Shown piece by piece: positions 8,936 through 18,646 of a stretch of 35,862 nt of DNA. A model generated the notes under the pieces. That model searched no databases. It was not told the origin of the DNA and worked only from the letters and a program-made list of their open reading frames with translations. This DNA comes from Moraxellaceae bacterium (lineage in GTDB: Bacteria; Pseudomonadota; Gammaproteobacteria; Pseudomonadales; Moraxellaceae). The DNA is taken from assembly GCA_018260315.1 (NCBI GenBank), contig JAGLBJ010000011.1, positions 1-35,862 on the forward strand, given 5' to 3'. Both the position numbers and the translations under genes were made by a program. Positions within the stretch are counted from its first letter, which is position 1; each line of letters begins with the position of its first letter.

Positions 8936-8987
8936 ACTCTATCGGTCAACTCCAATCTACCGATAGAGTTCGATAGCTATCGAACTC
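8936..8987. repeat. overlapping inverted repeats downstream of ppk2
   Basis: A stem of 11 bp (ACTCTATCGGT at 8936-8946 with ACCGATAGAGT at 8959-8969, 12-base loop) overlaps by four bases a perfect 22-bp palindrome at 8966-8987 (GAGTTCGATAG followed directly by its reverse complement). The two hairpins would exclude each other. There is no T run, so this is not a simple intrinsic terminator. It lies 27 bases after ppk2 and about 200 before the wax ester synthase. Confidence 0.85.
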
Positions 8988-9190
8988 AAGGGTTATCCTG
9001 TTGCCTTAAAGCCCTGCTTTATTATCAAATTAGTATATGAAAGGCTTCATCTATAAGACAGTATTCATGAACTGCAACAACTCTCGTTTAGGAAATAAAC
9101 CAAAGGGATAGTTATGTCCCCAAGAGCGTGCTAAGATGCACTGTGACCTAAGGAAATGGGCAGAATAAAATAGACAATGAGGTGAAAAAA

Positions 9191-10588
9191 ATGCGTCTTC
9201 TAAGTGCAGTCGATTTACTGTTCCTGGGGTTGGAAAAGCGTCAACAGCCCATGCATGTGGGCGGTTTATTCTTATTTCGTTTGCCACCTGATGCTCCTGC
9301 CGATTTCGTGCATCAACTGGTTCAAGATATGCGAAACTCTCGTGCCGTGCCCATTGCGCCATTTCATCAAGTGTTAAATCGTTTTTTTTGGGACGAAGAC
9401 CAGGAGTTTGATTTAGACCAACATTTTAGACATATTGCACTACCTCGCCCGGGTCGCATTCGTGAATTATTAACCTATATTTCGCAAGAACACGCAGCTT
9501 TAATGGACCGTGCTAAACCGTTGTGGGAATGCCATATTATTGAAGGCATTGAGGGCAATCGGTTTGCAATGTATTTCAAGGTTCATCATGCGTTGGTTGA
9601 TGGCGTAGGGGCCATGCGTTTGACCCAAAAATCACTCTCTACCTCACCCGAAGCTTATTCTACAGTACCTTTATGGGCGATTAAACCGCCTCCCCGTCCA
9701 CAACCAAAGCGAATTGCCAAACCTAAAGGTTCCACCGGCCTGCTGAGCATGGTGAAGCAACAAGCCATCGCCATTCCGCATGTTTTACGTGAGGTTTGGT
9801 CAAGTTTGGAGGATATGCGTTACAACCCCGATTTTGTTTCCACCCTCAATGCCCCGATGTCTATTTTAAATCAGCCAGTATCGGCTTCAAGGCGTTTTGC
9901 TGCACAATCTTATGATTTTGAACGTCTGCGCGCCATTAATAGGCATTTAGACTGTACTTTGAACGATTTAGTTTTAGCCATTGGTTCAGGTGCTTTGCGC
10001 TCTTATTTAATCAGTCAGCGTAGTTTGCCCAAAAAGCCAATGATTGCAATGGTGCCCGTATCATTACGCAAAGATGATAGCGACTCGGGTAATCAAATTA
10101 CCATGATCCTGGCCAATTTGGCGACCCATAACGGCGACCCCATTCAACGTTTACGCATGATTCAGCGCAGTGTCAACAACTCCAAACAGCGTTTTTCACG
10201 TATGTCGCCGCTTGAAATTTTAAGTTATAGCGGCATTGTGTATTCTATTGCAGGTTTAAACCTGATTACGGGCATTTTGCCGCGCTTTCAGGCTTTTAAT
10301 TTAGTCATCTCTAATGTACCGGGTCCTACTGAACCCTTGTATTGGAATGGCGCGCAGCTTGATGCCCTGTATCCGGTATCTATCGTGTTAGATGGACAGG
10401 CGCTTAATATCACCTTAACCACGTATCGCGGTAAACTTGAGGTCGGTATCCTGGCCTGCCGTAAAACGTTGCCTCATATTCAAACATTACTGGGTTTTAT
10501 TGAAGAAGAAATTCAGAAATTTGAGGAAATCGTTGCGTTAATGCCTAAAACTGCGGTCAGTATAGCACTTGCAGATGCATCGTCTTAA
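9191..10588 (+). CDS. atfA: wax ester synthase / diacylglycerol acyltransferase (WS/DGAT)
   Basis: This 465-residue enzyme transfers acyl groups from acyl-CoA to fatty alcohols or diacylglycerol, making storage wax esters and triacylglycerols at the membrane. The catalytic motif H132-H133-A-L-V-D137-G138 sits where it does in Acinetobacter AtfA. Long stretches agree with AtfA as I recall it: LEKRQQPMHVGGLFLF, FRHIALP, IEGIEGNRFAMYFK, RRFAAQS and FNLVISNVPGP. Both the N-terminal acyltransferase part and the C-terminal WS/DGAT domain are complete. I prefer the ATG at 9191, with GAGG ending 8 nt before it, over the GTG at 9182. A Rho-independent terminator follows at 10619. Confidence 0.95.
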   Translation: MRLLSAVDLLFLGLEKRQQPMHVGGLFLFRLPPDAPADFVHQLVQDMRNSRAVPIAPFHQVLNRFFWDEDQEFDLDQHFRHIALPRPGRIRELLTYISQEHAALMDRAKPLWECHIIEGIEGNRFAMYFKVHHALVDGVGAMRLTQKSLSTSPEAYSTVPLWAIKPPPRPQPKRIAKPKGSTGLLSMVKQQAIAIPHVLREVWSSLEDMRYNPDFVSTLNAPMSILNQPVSASRRFAAQSYDFERLRAINRHLDCTLNDLVLAIGSGALRSYLISQRSLPKKPMIAMVPVSLRKDDSDSGNQITMILANLATHNGDPIQRLRMIQRSVNNSKQRFSRMSPLEILSYSGIVYSIAGLNLITGILPRFQAFNLVISNVPGPTEPLYWNGAQLDALYPVSIVLDGQALNITLTTYRGKLEVGILACRKTLPHIQTLLGFIEEEIQKFEEIVALMPKTAVSIALADASS

Positions 10589-10618
10589 CGTTAATTTTTC
10601 ATCAAAATGAATGGACTA

Positions 10619-10642
10619 TAAAGGCGTTTCGGCGCCTTTTTT
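10619..10642 (+). terminator. Rho-independent terminator of the wax ester synthase gene
   Basis: AAAGGCG (10620-10626), a six-base loop and CGCCTTT (10633-10639) form a GC-rich stem followed by a T run to 10642. It lies about 30 bp after the stop codon. Confidence 0.85.
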
Positions 10643-10657
10643 CTATATCGTCTCTAT

Positions 10658-10942
10658 TTATTTAGGCATCAGATAAATCATTTTAAACGCTTGATTATCC
10701 TGGCAGAACGTCCAGCGATAAACGGCTGTATAGGCATCGGTAACGCCATTTGCAAGGCCAGAAATCGGCTCATGTCGGCTAGGTTTAGGTAGCATTAAAC
10801 ATAAAAATGGAAATGGACTCGCCGCTTGCCAATATGCTTCACGCAACGCAAAACGCTGGCCAGTGGTCAAACCTTCAATCTCTGCGAGATCCAGACACGA
10901 GGATTCGCTTAATCGGGGCTGTGTTTGCGCGTTAAGTGCATT
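10658..10942 (-). pseudogene. probable gene remnant, small protein lacking a start
   Basis: An open frame runs on the minus strand from a stop at 10943-10945 to the stop at 10658, about 94 codons, with protein-like composition (SSCLDLAEIEGLTTGQRF, then FALREAYWQAASPFPF and YRWTFCQ). There is no ATG or GTG in frame; the first usable start is a TTG at 10870, which would give 70 residues and drop the more gene-like N-terminal part. An ATG at 10939-10941 lies in another frame that stops soon. This looks like an old gene that has lost its 5' end or suffered a frameshift. No function is recognised. Confidence 0.4.
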
Positions 10943-11218
10943 TTATTTAAAAATGGCGGTGCGGTTTGTAAAGTTCTAGCAAATGCAGAATGACAACTAT
11001 AGGGTGGACTTGACTGAATTTGGCAAAGTCAGTAAAAAAATAGCCAAACTTTAGACTTGTTGCCCACCTCATTTACTTAGGCTAATAAGCGCGTTGGGTT
11101 GTGCAATACCGCCTGTACTATCCTCACCTGGCGAATGACGACTTAAATATAAGGTTTTATATGTTATTAACAGGTCGTCATGGTCGGCCTTTTGGTGATT
11201 TGTGATTTTAACTAAAAT
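10943..11218. other. intergenic region downstream of rng
   Basis: With the doubtful remnant excluded, this stretch is gene-free (348 bases if only the TTG-started frame is counted). It contains TTTGGC/GCCAAA arms near 11019-11047 and a clearer hairpin at 11135-11181 on the 3' side of rng. No promoter or gene is recognised. Confidence 0.6.
11135..11181. repeat. nested inverted repeat downstream of rng
   Basis: ATGACGAC (11135-11142) and GTCGTCAT (11174-11181) are perfect arms. Inside them ATATAA (11147-11152) and TTATAT (11157-11162) form a second stem. It starts 37 bases after the rng stop codon in the direction of rng transcription. No T run follows, so it may be a 3' stabilising structure more than a terminator. 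Confidence 0.55.
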
Positions 11219-12673
11219 TCAGTTTAAAATAATATCATACTGTTCTTGGCTATAAACCGATTCTACCTGAAATTTAATCACGCGGTTAATAAAATGCTCA
11301 AGGTCAGCGACTGCGGCGGCTTCAGTGGAGAGTAATCGGTCTACAATGGCCGGACTGCCAATCACAGTATAGCCACTTGGTGCATCATATGCTCGCGCAT
11401 AGCGCAAAATTTCCCGAAAGATTTCATAACAAATGGTTTCTGCCGTTTTAATATAACCACGCCCCTGACACGTTGGACACGGTTCGCACAATAGATGTTC
11501 GAGAGATTCGCGCGTGCGTTTACGAGTCATTTCGACTAAACCCAGCTCGGAAACCTGACTGATTTTGGTTTTGGCATGGTCTCGTTCAAGCATTTTGGCA
11601 AACGATTTCAGGACTTCATCGCGGTGGCCAGCTTCCAACATATCAATAAAATCAATAATGATAATGCCGCCTAAATTGCGCAAGCGTATTTGTCGTGCCA
11701 CCACATGCGTCGCTTCCAGATTGGTTTTATAGACGGTATCTTCAAGCGAACGCGCTCCTACAAAAGACCCCGTATTGACATCGATGGTGGTCATAGCCTC
11801 GGTTTGGTCGATCATTAAATAACCGCCCGATTTAAGGGCAACGCGGGTTTGTAGCGCCTTCTGCAAATCCTCTTCAATATTGTACAAGTCAAACAATGGC
11901 CGCTCGCCCGGATAATGCAACAACAAATCTTGTGCAGAGGGCACAAAGGTTTGTACAAAATCAACCAGACGAGCATACACTTCACGCGAATCAATATAGA
12001 TTTTAGCGGTTTGCTCGCTGGCCAAATCTCGAATAATGCGCTCCGGCAGCGGCAGTTCTTCAAATAATAGTGACGGCGTCCCAAGTGTCCTTTTACGACC
12101 GTCAAGCAGTGCCCATAAACGCTGCAAATACAACATATCCTGCTCAAGCGCTTCACGGGCCACGCCTTCTGCTGCGGTACGTGCAATCATGCCGCCTTGT
12201 AACCCGTATTTGGCTTGTAGTTCATCAATCACATCACGCAGCCGGTCGCGCTCTTCCACCTGTTCAATTTTTTGACTGATGCCGGTATGTTGGCTAAACG
12301 GCATAAACACCAAAAACCGCGACGGAATGGATAAATCGGTGGTTAAACGTGCGCCCTTGCTGCCCAGCATATCTTTCATAACCTGCACAGTGACCGTTTG
12401 TCCTGCATACACGACCTCAGTGATGTTAGGTGCTGCCTGCGTTCTAGGCCATACCATGTCGCTGACATGCAAAAAGGCAGTACGTGACAAGCCAATATCG
12501 ACAAACGCTGCCTGCATACCCGGTAACACTCGCACCACGCGGCCATTATAAATATTGCCGACCAAACCGCGACGCGCTGCCCGTTCCACAAAAAGCTCCT
12601 GCACGACGCCATTTTCAACCAGCGCCACCCGGCATTCCATTGGCGTTACGTTAATTAGTAATTCTTCCGCCAT
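11219..12673 (-). CDS. rng: ribonuclease G
   Basis: RNase G is the shorter paralogue of RNase E; it matures the 5' end of 16S rRNA and cleaves some mRNAs. The 484-residue protein starts MAEELLINVTPMECRVAL and has an S1 RNA-binding domain (about residues 36-125, with GNIYNGRVVRVLPGMQAAFVDIG). Catalytic magnesium ligands are D298 (TTIDVNTGSFVG) and D341 (IIIIDFIDM), 43 residues apart as in E. coli. The zinc-link cysteines that hold the dimer are C399 and C402 (CPTCQGRG). There is no long RNase E-type C-terminal scaffold. The ATG start at 12673 follows AAAAGGTG. It lies 318 bp downstream of maf, the usual partner of the mre-maf-rng cluster. Confidence 0.96.
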   Translation of the reverse strand: MAEELLINVTPMECRVALVENGVVQELFVERAARRGLVGNIYNGRVVRVLPGMQAAFVDIGLSRTAFLHVSDMVWPRTQAAPNITEVVYAGQTVTVQVMKDMLGSKGARLTTDLSIPSRFLVFMPFSQHTGISQKIEQVEERDRLRDVIDELQAKYGLQGGMIARTAAEGVAREALEQDMLYLQRLWALLDGRKRTLGTPSLLFEELPLPERIIRDLASEQTAKIYIDSREVYARLVDFVQTFVPSAQDLLLHYPGERPLFDLYNIEEDLQKALQTRVALKSGGYLMIDQTEAMTTIDVNTGSFVGARSLEDTVYKTNLEATHVVARQIRLRNLGGIIIIDFIDMLEAGHRDEVLKSFAKMLERDHAKTKISQVSELGLVEMTRKRTRESLEHLLCEPCPTCQGRGYIKTAETICYEIFREILRYARAYDAPSGYTVIGSPAIVDRLLSTEAAAVADLEHFINRVIKFQVESVYSQEQYDIILN

Positions 12674-12991
12674 TGCTGTTCACCTTTTTTAACTGGTCTA
12701 ACTCAACTTGTGCCCGATTCTGTAACTCTGTACCTATGCACGTTTTTGTTAATTTTATAACGTATGATTAAATAGTCTAAGATTGATTTAGCGGTCTACA
12801 CATATAATTGATAGAGTGTAAAATTAACGTGCTCATCTCTCTTGGGTCCTTAGGATTATGAGGTTACTGATCAATCAGCAGGTCAGATTTTGACACTCCC
12901 CTTTGTTTTAAATGAACCTTTTTCAATATTGACGGATTGAATTATTTACCGATCATGCTTATTCCGCACACTTCCGCAGACTTCCCCACAT
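12674..12991. other. intergenic region between maf and rng
   Basis: A 318-base gap on the minus strand. One weak promoter-like pair for rng is seen (TTAGAC, 15 bases, TATAAA near 12756-12782 on the minus strand). No gene, strong hairpin or terminator is recognised, so rng may also be reached by read-through from mreBCD-maf. Confidence 0.5.
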
Positions 12992-13567
12992 TTAAAACAA
13001 CTGTGATATAGCACCCACTTTAATGAGCAATTGCAGTGTTTCAGCCAATGGTAAACCCACCACATTGGTGTAACTCCCTTCTATCTTGGGAATAAACGCC
13101 GCCGCCTGCCCTTGTAGCGCATAACCGCCTGATTTTCCGAGGGGCTCGCCTGTATGCCAATAACGCATTAACGTTGCGTTATCGACCGTTGCCATCGTTA
13201 CCAACGTTTTGACCGTACACGATAATGGCTCGGCACCTTGCCGTCCAACCGCTACGCCTGACCAGACTTCATGCGTACGGCCGACCAGCTGCTGCCACAT
13301 ATGTAGCGCCTCGTCCAAAGTAGCTGGTTTGCCAAAAATCTGCCCATCGATGGCCACCGACGTATCAGCAGCAATCACCACAGCTTCAGGCCCTAAATGC
13401 GTTAAGGCAGTCGCGGCTTTTTGCAGGGCTAAACGTTCCACATACACAAAGGGCAATTCATGGAATAATGGCGTTTCGTCAATCTCCCAGGCTTGAACCT
13501 TAAAATCGAGGTTTAATTGAGCCAGCAATTCACGCCGTCTAGGGGAACCTGAAGCCAAAATAATCAT
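12992..13567 (-). CDS. maf: Maf family nucleoside triphosphate pyrophosphatase (YhdE type)
   Basis: Maf proteins hydrolyse non-canonical or excess nucleoside triphosphates to monophosphates; the YhdE subgroup prefers dTTP and UTP. The 191-residue protein shows the signature SGSPRR (residues 6-11), the catalytic Asp of AADTS (D68), and the KSGGYALQG and GSYTNVVGLPL blocks. The start is the ATG at 13567, which overlaps the mreD stop as ATGA, giving MIILASGSPRR; a longer frame reaching 13636 only covers mreD and adds unrelated residues. Translational coupling to mreD is likely. The subgroup assignment rests on overall resemblance to E. coli YhdE. Confidence 0.93.
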   Translation of the reverse strand: MIILASGSPRRRELLAQLNLDFKVQAWEIDETPLFHELPFVYVERLALQKAATALTHLGPEAVVIAADTSVAIDGQIFGKPATLDEALHMWQQLVGRTHEVWSGVAVGRQGAEPLSCTVKTLVTMATVDNATLMRYWHTGEPLGKSGGYALQGQAAAFIPKIEGSYTNVVGLPLAETLQLLIKVGAISQLF

Positions 13568-14070
13568 ATGCGCCACCGTGCCAAACTTAAAAAAACCAAC
13601 GGCCAGATTAATAACGTACTTAAAAAGGGCCACCAATGCGCTAACGATAAATTTTGTCCCATGATTTTATACATGATGAAACTTAGTAACAAATAGCCTG
13701 CGCAGGCCATCGCCGCTAAAATCCACAAATTCAAAAAAGTTAAAACACGCTTGTTCTGCGTTAAAAAACGAGTAATAAACCCAACACATACAAAGCAAAA
13801 GGCATTAAGACCTAACGGGCTGTCTTGCATTAAATCAACTGCCAACCCCATAAAAAAGGCAAACGTTACCCCACACCAACGCGGCTGGCATAGAACCCAA
13901 AATAACATGAGTAATAGCATGATATTCGGGCGTAAATTGGCCCAGCCATACGGCACCGGATACACCGTCAGCAACGAGCCCATGATTAAGCTGATGGCAA
14001 TTGCCCATAGAGGCTCAGTAGGCTGCGGTAAGCCATTACTAAGCTGCCGCCCGATGCTAATTCGCGCCAT
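13564..14070 (-). CDS. mreD: rod shape-determining protein MreD
   Basis: A 168-residue integral membrane protein of the elongasome, with about five hydrophobic segments (for example IMLLLMLFWVLC and GYLLLSFIMYKIMG) and short loops. It acts with MreB, MreC and RodA/PBP2 in lateral wall growth. The sequence is poorly conserved in this family, so the call leans on length, topology, the motif FFMGLAVDLMQDSPLGLNAF and its place after mreC. The ATG at 14070 overlaps the last 14 bases of mreC, and its stop overlaps the maf start. Confidence 0.93.
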   Translation of the reverse strand: MARISIGRQLSNGLPQPTEPLWAIAISLIMGSLLTVYPVPYGWANLRPNIMLLLMLFWVLCQPRWCGVTFAFFMGLAVDLMQDSPLGLNAFCFVCVGFITRFLTQNKRVLTFLNLWILAAMACAGYLLLSFIMYKIMGQNLSLAHWWPFLSTLLIWPLVFLSLARWRI

Positions 14071-15076
14071 GTGAAGTCTCTAACCGAGTTGGTTTAGGCG
14101 CATTGCCAGTTGGGCTTGGTACTGGTGCAGAGGGTGCCGTCGGACTGATATTAGGAGGAGGCGCAACAGTCGATGTTGAACTTGCAAGATTTTGCGTTAC
14201 CTTGGCAGTATCAGGCAAGGTCAGTGCAGCATACGGCTGTTCGGTTGACAAAGGCCGCGAAAATAGCAAAACAACGTAATGGCCGCCTTCTAAATGAGCA
14301 ATCGGCTTTACATCGACATTGGCAAATTCACCCGTGCCCTGACGCTGGACACGACTTACAATGCCAATCGGATAACCTGCGGGAAAGCGCGCGCCCAAGC
14401 CTGAAGTGACTAAACGGTCGCCGACTTGAACATCACCTGTGGTAGGCATGTAATCCATTTGCAGGCGGCTACTATCGCCGGTACCCGACAAAATACTGCG
14501 AACACCGGTTCGTTCATTGCGTACCGATGCCGAATGGGCTTTGTCAGACAGCAACAACATGCGGGCACTGTGCGGAAACACCTCTAATACTTGCCCCATG
14601 ACGCCCTGGTCGTCCAGTACCGTTTGCCCAACAAATAACCCGTCTTGCAAGCCCCGATTAATTAATAAAATATGCCGTAACGGGTCGCTATCGGTGCCTA
14701 TGATTTCAGCAATGAGCATACGCCCATCAATGATTAAAGGCGTATTTAGCAAACCGCGCAACCGTGTATTTTCAGCCGATAACTCAGCAAATTTTTGCAG
14801 GCGTGCTCGCGATTGTAATAATTCAGCCCGTAAGGCTGTATTTTCATGGCGCAATTGTTCTTCACTTTTAACCTGCTGATTCAGCCAATCGACCGACAGT
14901 ACCGGATAACTGGCCAGTGCATAGATAGGGTCATAAAGCTGATGCGTCAACGCCCGTAGCGGCTTAAACCATTCGGCATGTTGATTGTCAAGCACTAGCA
15001 GCACAAGACTGACGACCAATCCAATGGCAAACGCACGTATTGCCGGCGCTTGCCGCGTAAAAATATCACTTTTCAC
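14057..15076 (-). CDS. mreC: rod shape-determining protein MreC
   Basis: A bitopic inner-membrane protein with a cytoplasmic stub, one membrane segment (AFAIGLVVSLVLLVLD, about residues 15-30), a periplasmic coiled coil (SEEQLRHENTALRAELLQSR and beyond) and two beta-barrel domains (VLDDQGVMGQVLEV, GDRLVTSGLG, FPAGYPIGIV). The C-terminal ~45 residues are a proline/alanine/serine-rich tail without a recognised domain. I favour a GTG start at 15076 (MKSDIFTRQ, with GGA about 8 nt upstream); a TTG at 15088 adds four residues and has no ribosome binding site. It lies 109 bp downstream of mreB and overlaps mreD by 14 bp. Confidence 0.94.
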   Translation of the reverse strand: MKSDIFTRQAPAIRAFAIGLVVSLVLLVLDNQHAEWFKPLRALTHQLYDPIYALASYPVLSVDWLNQQVKSEEQLRHENTALRAELLQSRARLQKFAELSAENTRLRGLLNTPLIIDGRMLIAEIIGTDSDPLRHILLINRGLQDGLFVGQTVLDDQGVMGQVLEVFPHSARMLLLSDKAHSASVRNERTGVRSILSGTGDSSRLQMDYMPTTGDVQVGDRLVTSGLGARFPAGYPIGIVSRVQRQGTGEFANVDVKPIAHLEGGHYVVLLFSRPLSTEQPYAALTLPDTAKVTQNLASSTSTVAPPPNISPTAPSAPVPSPTGNAPKPTRLETSHGAN

Positions 15077-15197
15077 GGCAAATTCCAAAGCATCGTGCGT
15101 TCATTAACCATGTTGACTAGTAATCCAGTATGCTATAGCAACCTTTTAAGGCTTTCTTATTAAAACACGGCTCTTACGTGGCTATTGAGCCCAAACC

Positions 15198-16649
<1,452 letters not shown>

Positions 16650-16964
16650 ATGACTGCATCGACCACTGCCCATAATAGCGCGTTATGCGCCAAAGATGTG
16701 CAAAAAATTGCATCTTTAGCCCGAGTTCAAATTGAGCCGCATCTTGCAAACGATTATGCCACAAGCTTAAATAATATTTTAACATTGATGCAGCGGTTAG
16801 CCGCCATTGATACCGAGCACGTTATACCGATGGCCAGTCCGCATGATAACGCCCAACCTTTACGCCCGGACGTGGTAACGCAGACGCAGCCACGCGAACA
16901 GTTTTTGGCCATTGCACCGGCGACGCAAGACGGCTTGTATCTGGTACCGCGCGTCATCGAATAA
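16650..16964 (+). CDS. gatC: aspartyl/glutamyl-tRNA amidotransferase subunit C
   Basis: The 104-residue small subunit stabilises GatA and links it to GatB in the complex that converts Glu-tRNA(Gln) and/or Asp-tRNA(Asn) into the amide forms. The family pattern is clear: VQKIASLARVQIEP near residues 18-31, the helix NNILTLMQRLAAIDTE, and the C-terminal LRPDVV...LYLVPRVIE. The ATG at 16650 follows AGGAAA at 8-13 nt. It is first in gatC-gatA-gatB, 146 bp ahead of gatA and divergent from mreB. Confidence 0.96.
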   Translation: MTASTTAHNSALCAKDVQKIASLARVQIEPHLANDYATSLNNILTLMQRLAAIDTEHVIPMASPHDNAQPLRPDVVTQTQPREQFLAIAPATQDGLYLVPRVIE

Positions 16965-17110
16965 CAGTTTGATTGATACAGGGTTAAAGCTCAATAACCC
17001 GGTATTCTAAAACTATTAATCAGTTATCAACTGGATTTATTTTCGTTATTTTTCTTTTATAGCCAATAAACCTTACAACATACGCCAAAATCAATCGGGA
17101 AGTTCCTCTA

Positions 17111-18643
17111 ATGACGCCGCTCCATTTAAAAACGCTTGCCCAGCATATTCAAGCGCTCGCTCAACATGATTACACGTCGGTTCGATTGACCGAATACTAC
17201 TTAAACCGAATTGAACAGCTTGATGGGCACATCAACAGTTTTATCAGTATCACTCCCGAACATGCCTTAAATGCCGCGCAAGCTTCCGATACACGCCGCC
17301 AAAACGGTACGACGCTTGGGCCGCTTGATGGTATCCCGATTGCCCATAAGGATATTTTTTGCACACAAGGCGTTAAAACCTCGTGCGGCTCTAAAATGCT
17401 AGACAATTTTATTTCACCGTACAATGCCCATATCGTCGAGCAATGCCAACAGGCCGGTTTAATCATGTTAGGCAAAACCAATATGGACGAGTTTGCCATG
17501 GGCTCGTCGAGTGAAAGTTCATATTATGGGCCGGTTAAAAATCCATGGTCGACTGCACACGTGGCGGGCGGTTCGTCAGGGGGAGCGGCAGCAGCTTTGG
17601 CAGCCCATTTTGCTCCCTTGGCAACCGGCACCGATACCGGCGGTTCCATTCGTCAACCGGCAGCCTTTTGCGGATTAACCGGCCTTAAACCCACTTACGG
17701 CAGGGTTTCACGGTTTGGTGTCATCGCTTATGCGTCAAGCCTCGACCAGGCAGGTCCGATGGGTCATAGCGCCGAAGATTGTGCCTATCTGCTCAACGTG
17801 ATGGCAGGCCACGATGCACGCGATTCGACCAGTATTGATCGACCCGTGGACGATTATGTAAGCGCCTTAACAACCGCCCTGCCTGCGCCTGCAACTGGTA
17901 AACCTTTAGAGGGCTTGCGCATCGGACTGCCCAAACAATATTTTCAACAAGGCTTAGACCCCGATATTAAAGCCCATCTAGATAGTGCACTGGCTGTATT
18001 AGAACGTCAAGGGGCGGTATTGGTGGAGGTTGACCTGGCGATGAGTAACGCGGCGATTTCGGCTTATTACTTAATTGCACCGGCTGAAGCCTCGGCGAAC
18101 CTGTCGCGTTATGATGGCGTGCGCTATGGCTATCGCTGTGCAAATCCTACAGATTTAACCGATTTATACCAGCGTTCGCGCGGTGAAGGCTTTGGCCCGG
18201 AAGTCAAGCGGCGTATTTTAATCGGTACGTATGCGCTGTCGGCCGGTTACTATGATGCCTATTATTTAAAAGCGCAAAAGGTACGCCGCTTAATTGCCGA
18301 AGATTTTAAAGCTGCCTTTGGTCACTGTGATGTGATTGCAGGCCCGACCGCCCCGACGGCCGCATTTGCTATGGGCGCCAAGCAAGACCCCATAGCGATG
18401 TATCTGGGCGATATTTACACCGTTGCGGTCAATTTAGCCGGTTTACCTGCCCTAAGCATGCCATGTGGATTTGACACCAGTTATGCAGGTGAAACTGACG
18501 GCCCCCGGCTGCCGGTCGGGCTGCAATTGATTGGCAACTACTGGCAAGAAGCACAACTTTTGGCACTGGCCCATCATTTTCAAGGCTTGACCGATTGGCA
18601 TACACAGTTTTCGCCCATCGCTGCCCAAACGCTCGGAGCCTAA
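17111..18643 (+). CDS. gatA: aspartyl/glutamyl-tRNA amidotransferase subunit A
   Basis: The amidase subunit releases ammonia from glutamine and channels it to GatB. The 510-residue protein is of the amidase-signature family with the catalytic triad K80 (GIPIAHKD), cis-S155 (GGSSGG) and nucleophile S179 ([15 protein letters not shown]). Length is slightly above the usual ~485. The ATG at 17111 is preceded by GGAAG. It follows gatC after 146 bp and is followed 3 bp later by gatB, so A and B are surely one transcript. Confidence 0.97.
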   Translation: MTPLHLKTLAQHIQALAQHDYTSVRLTEYYLNRIEQLDGHINSFISITPEHALNAAQASDTRRQNGTTLGPLDGIPIAHKDIFCTQGVKTSCGSKMLDNFISPYNAHIVEQCQQAGLIMLGKTNMDEFAMGSSSESSYYGPVKNPWSTAHVAGGSSGGAAAALAAHFAPLATGTDTGGSIRQPAAFCGLTGLKPTYGRVSRFGVIAYASSLDQAGPMGHSAEDCAYLLNVMAGHDARDSTSIDRPVDDYVSALTTALPAPATGKPLEGLRIGLPKQYFQQGLDPDIKAHLDSALAVLERQGAVLVEVDLAMSNAAISAYYLIAPAEASANLSRYDGVRYGYRCANPTDLTDLYQRSRGEGFGPEVKRRILIGTYALSAGYYDAYYLKAQKVRRLIAEDFKAAFGHCDVIAGPTAPTAAFAMGAKQDPIAMYLGDIYTVAVNLAGLPALSMPCGFDTSYAGETDGPRLPVGLQLIGNYWQEAQLLALAHHFQGLTDWHTQFSPIAAQTLGA

Positions 18644-18646
18644 TTT

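Noticed and set aside
17111..18643. GatA as a general amidase rather than a GatCAB subunit
   Set aside because: Its catalytic residues fit either, but direct linkage with gatC and gatB and the full-length match settle it as GatA.
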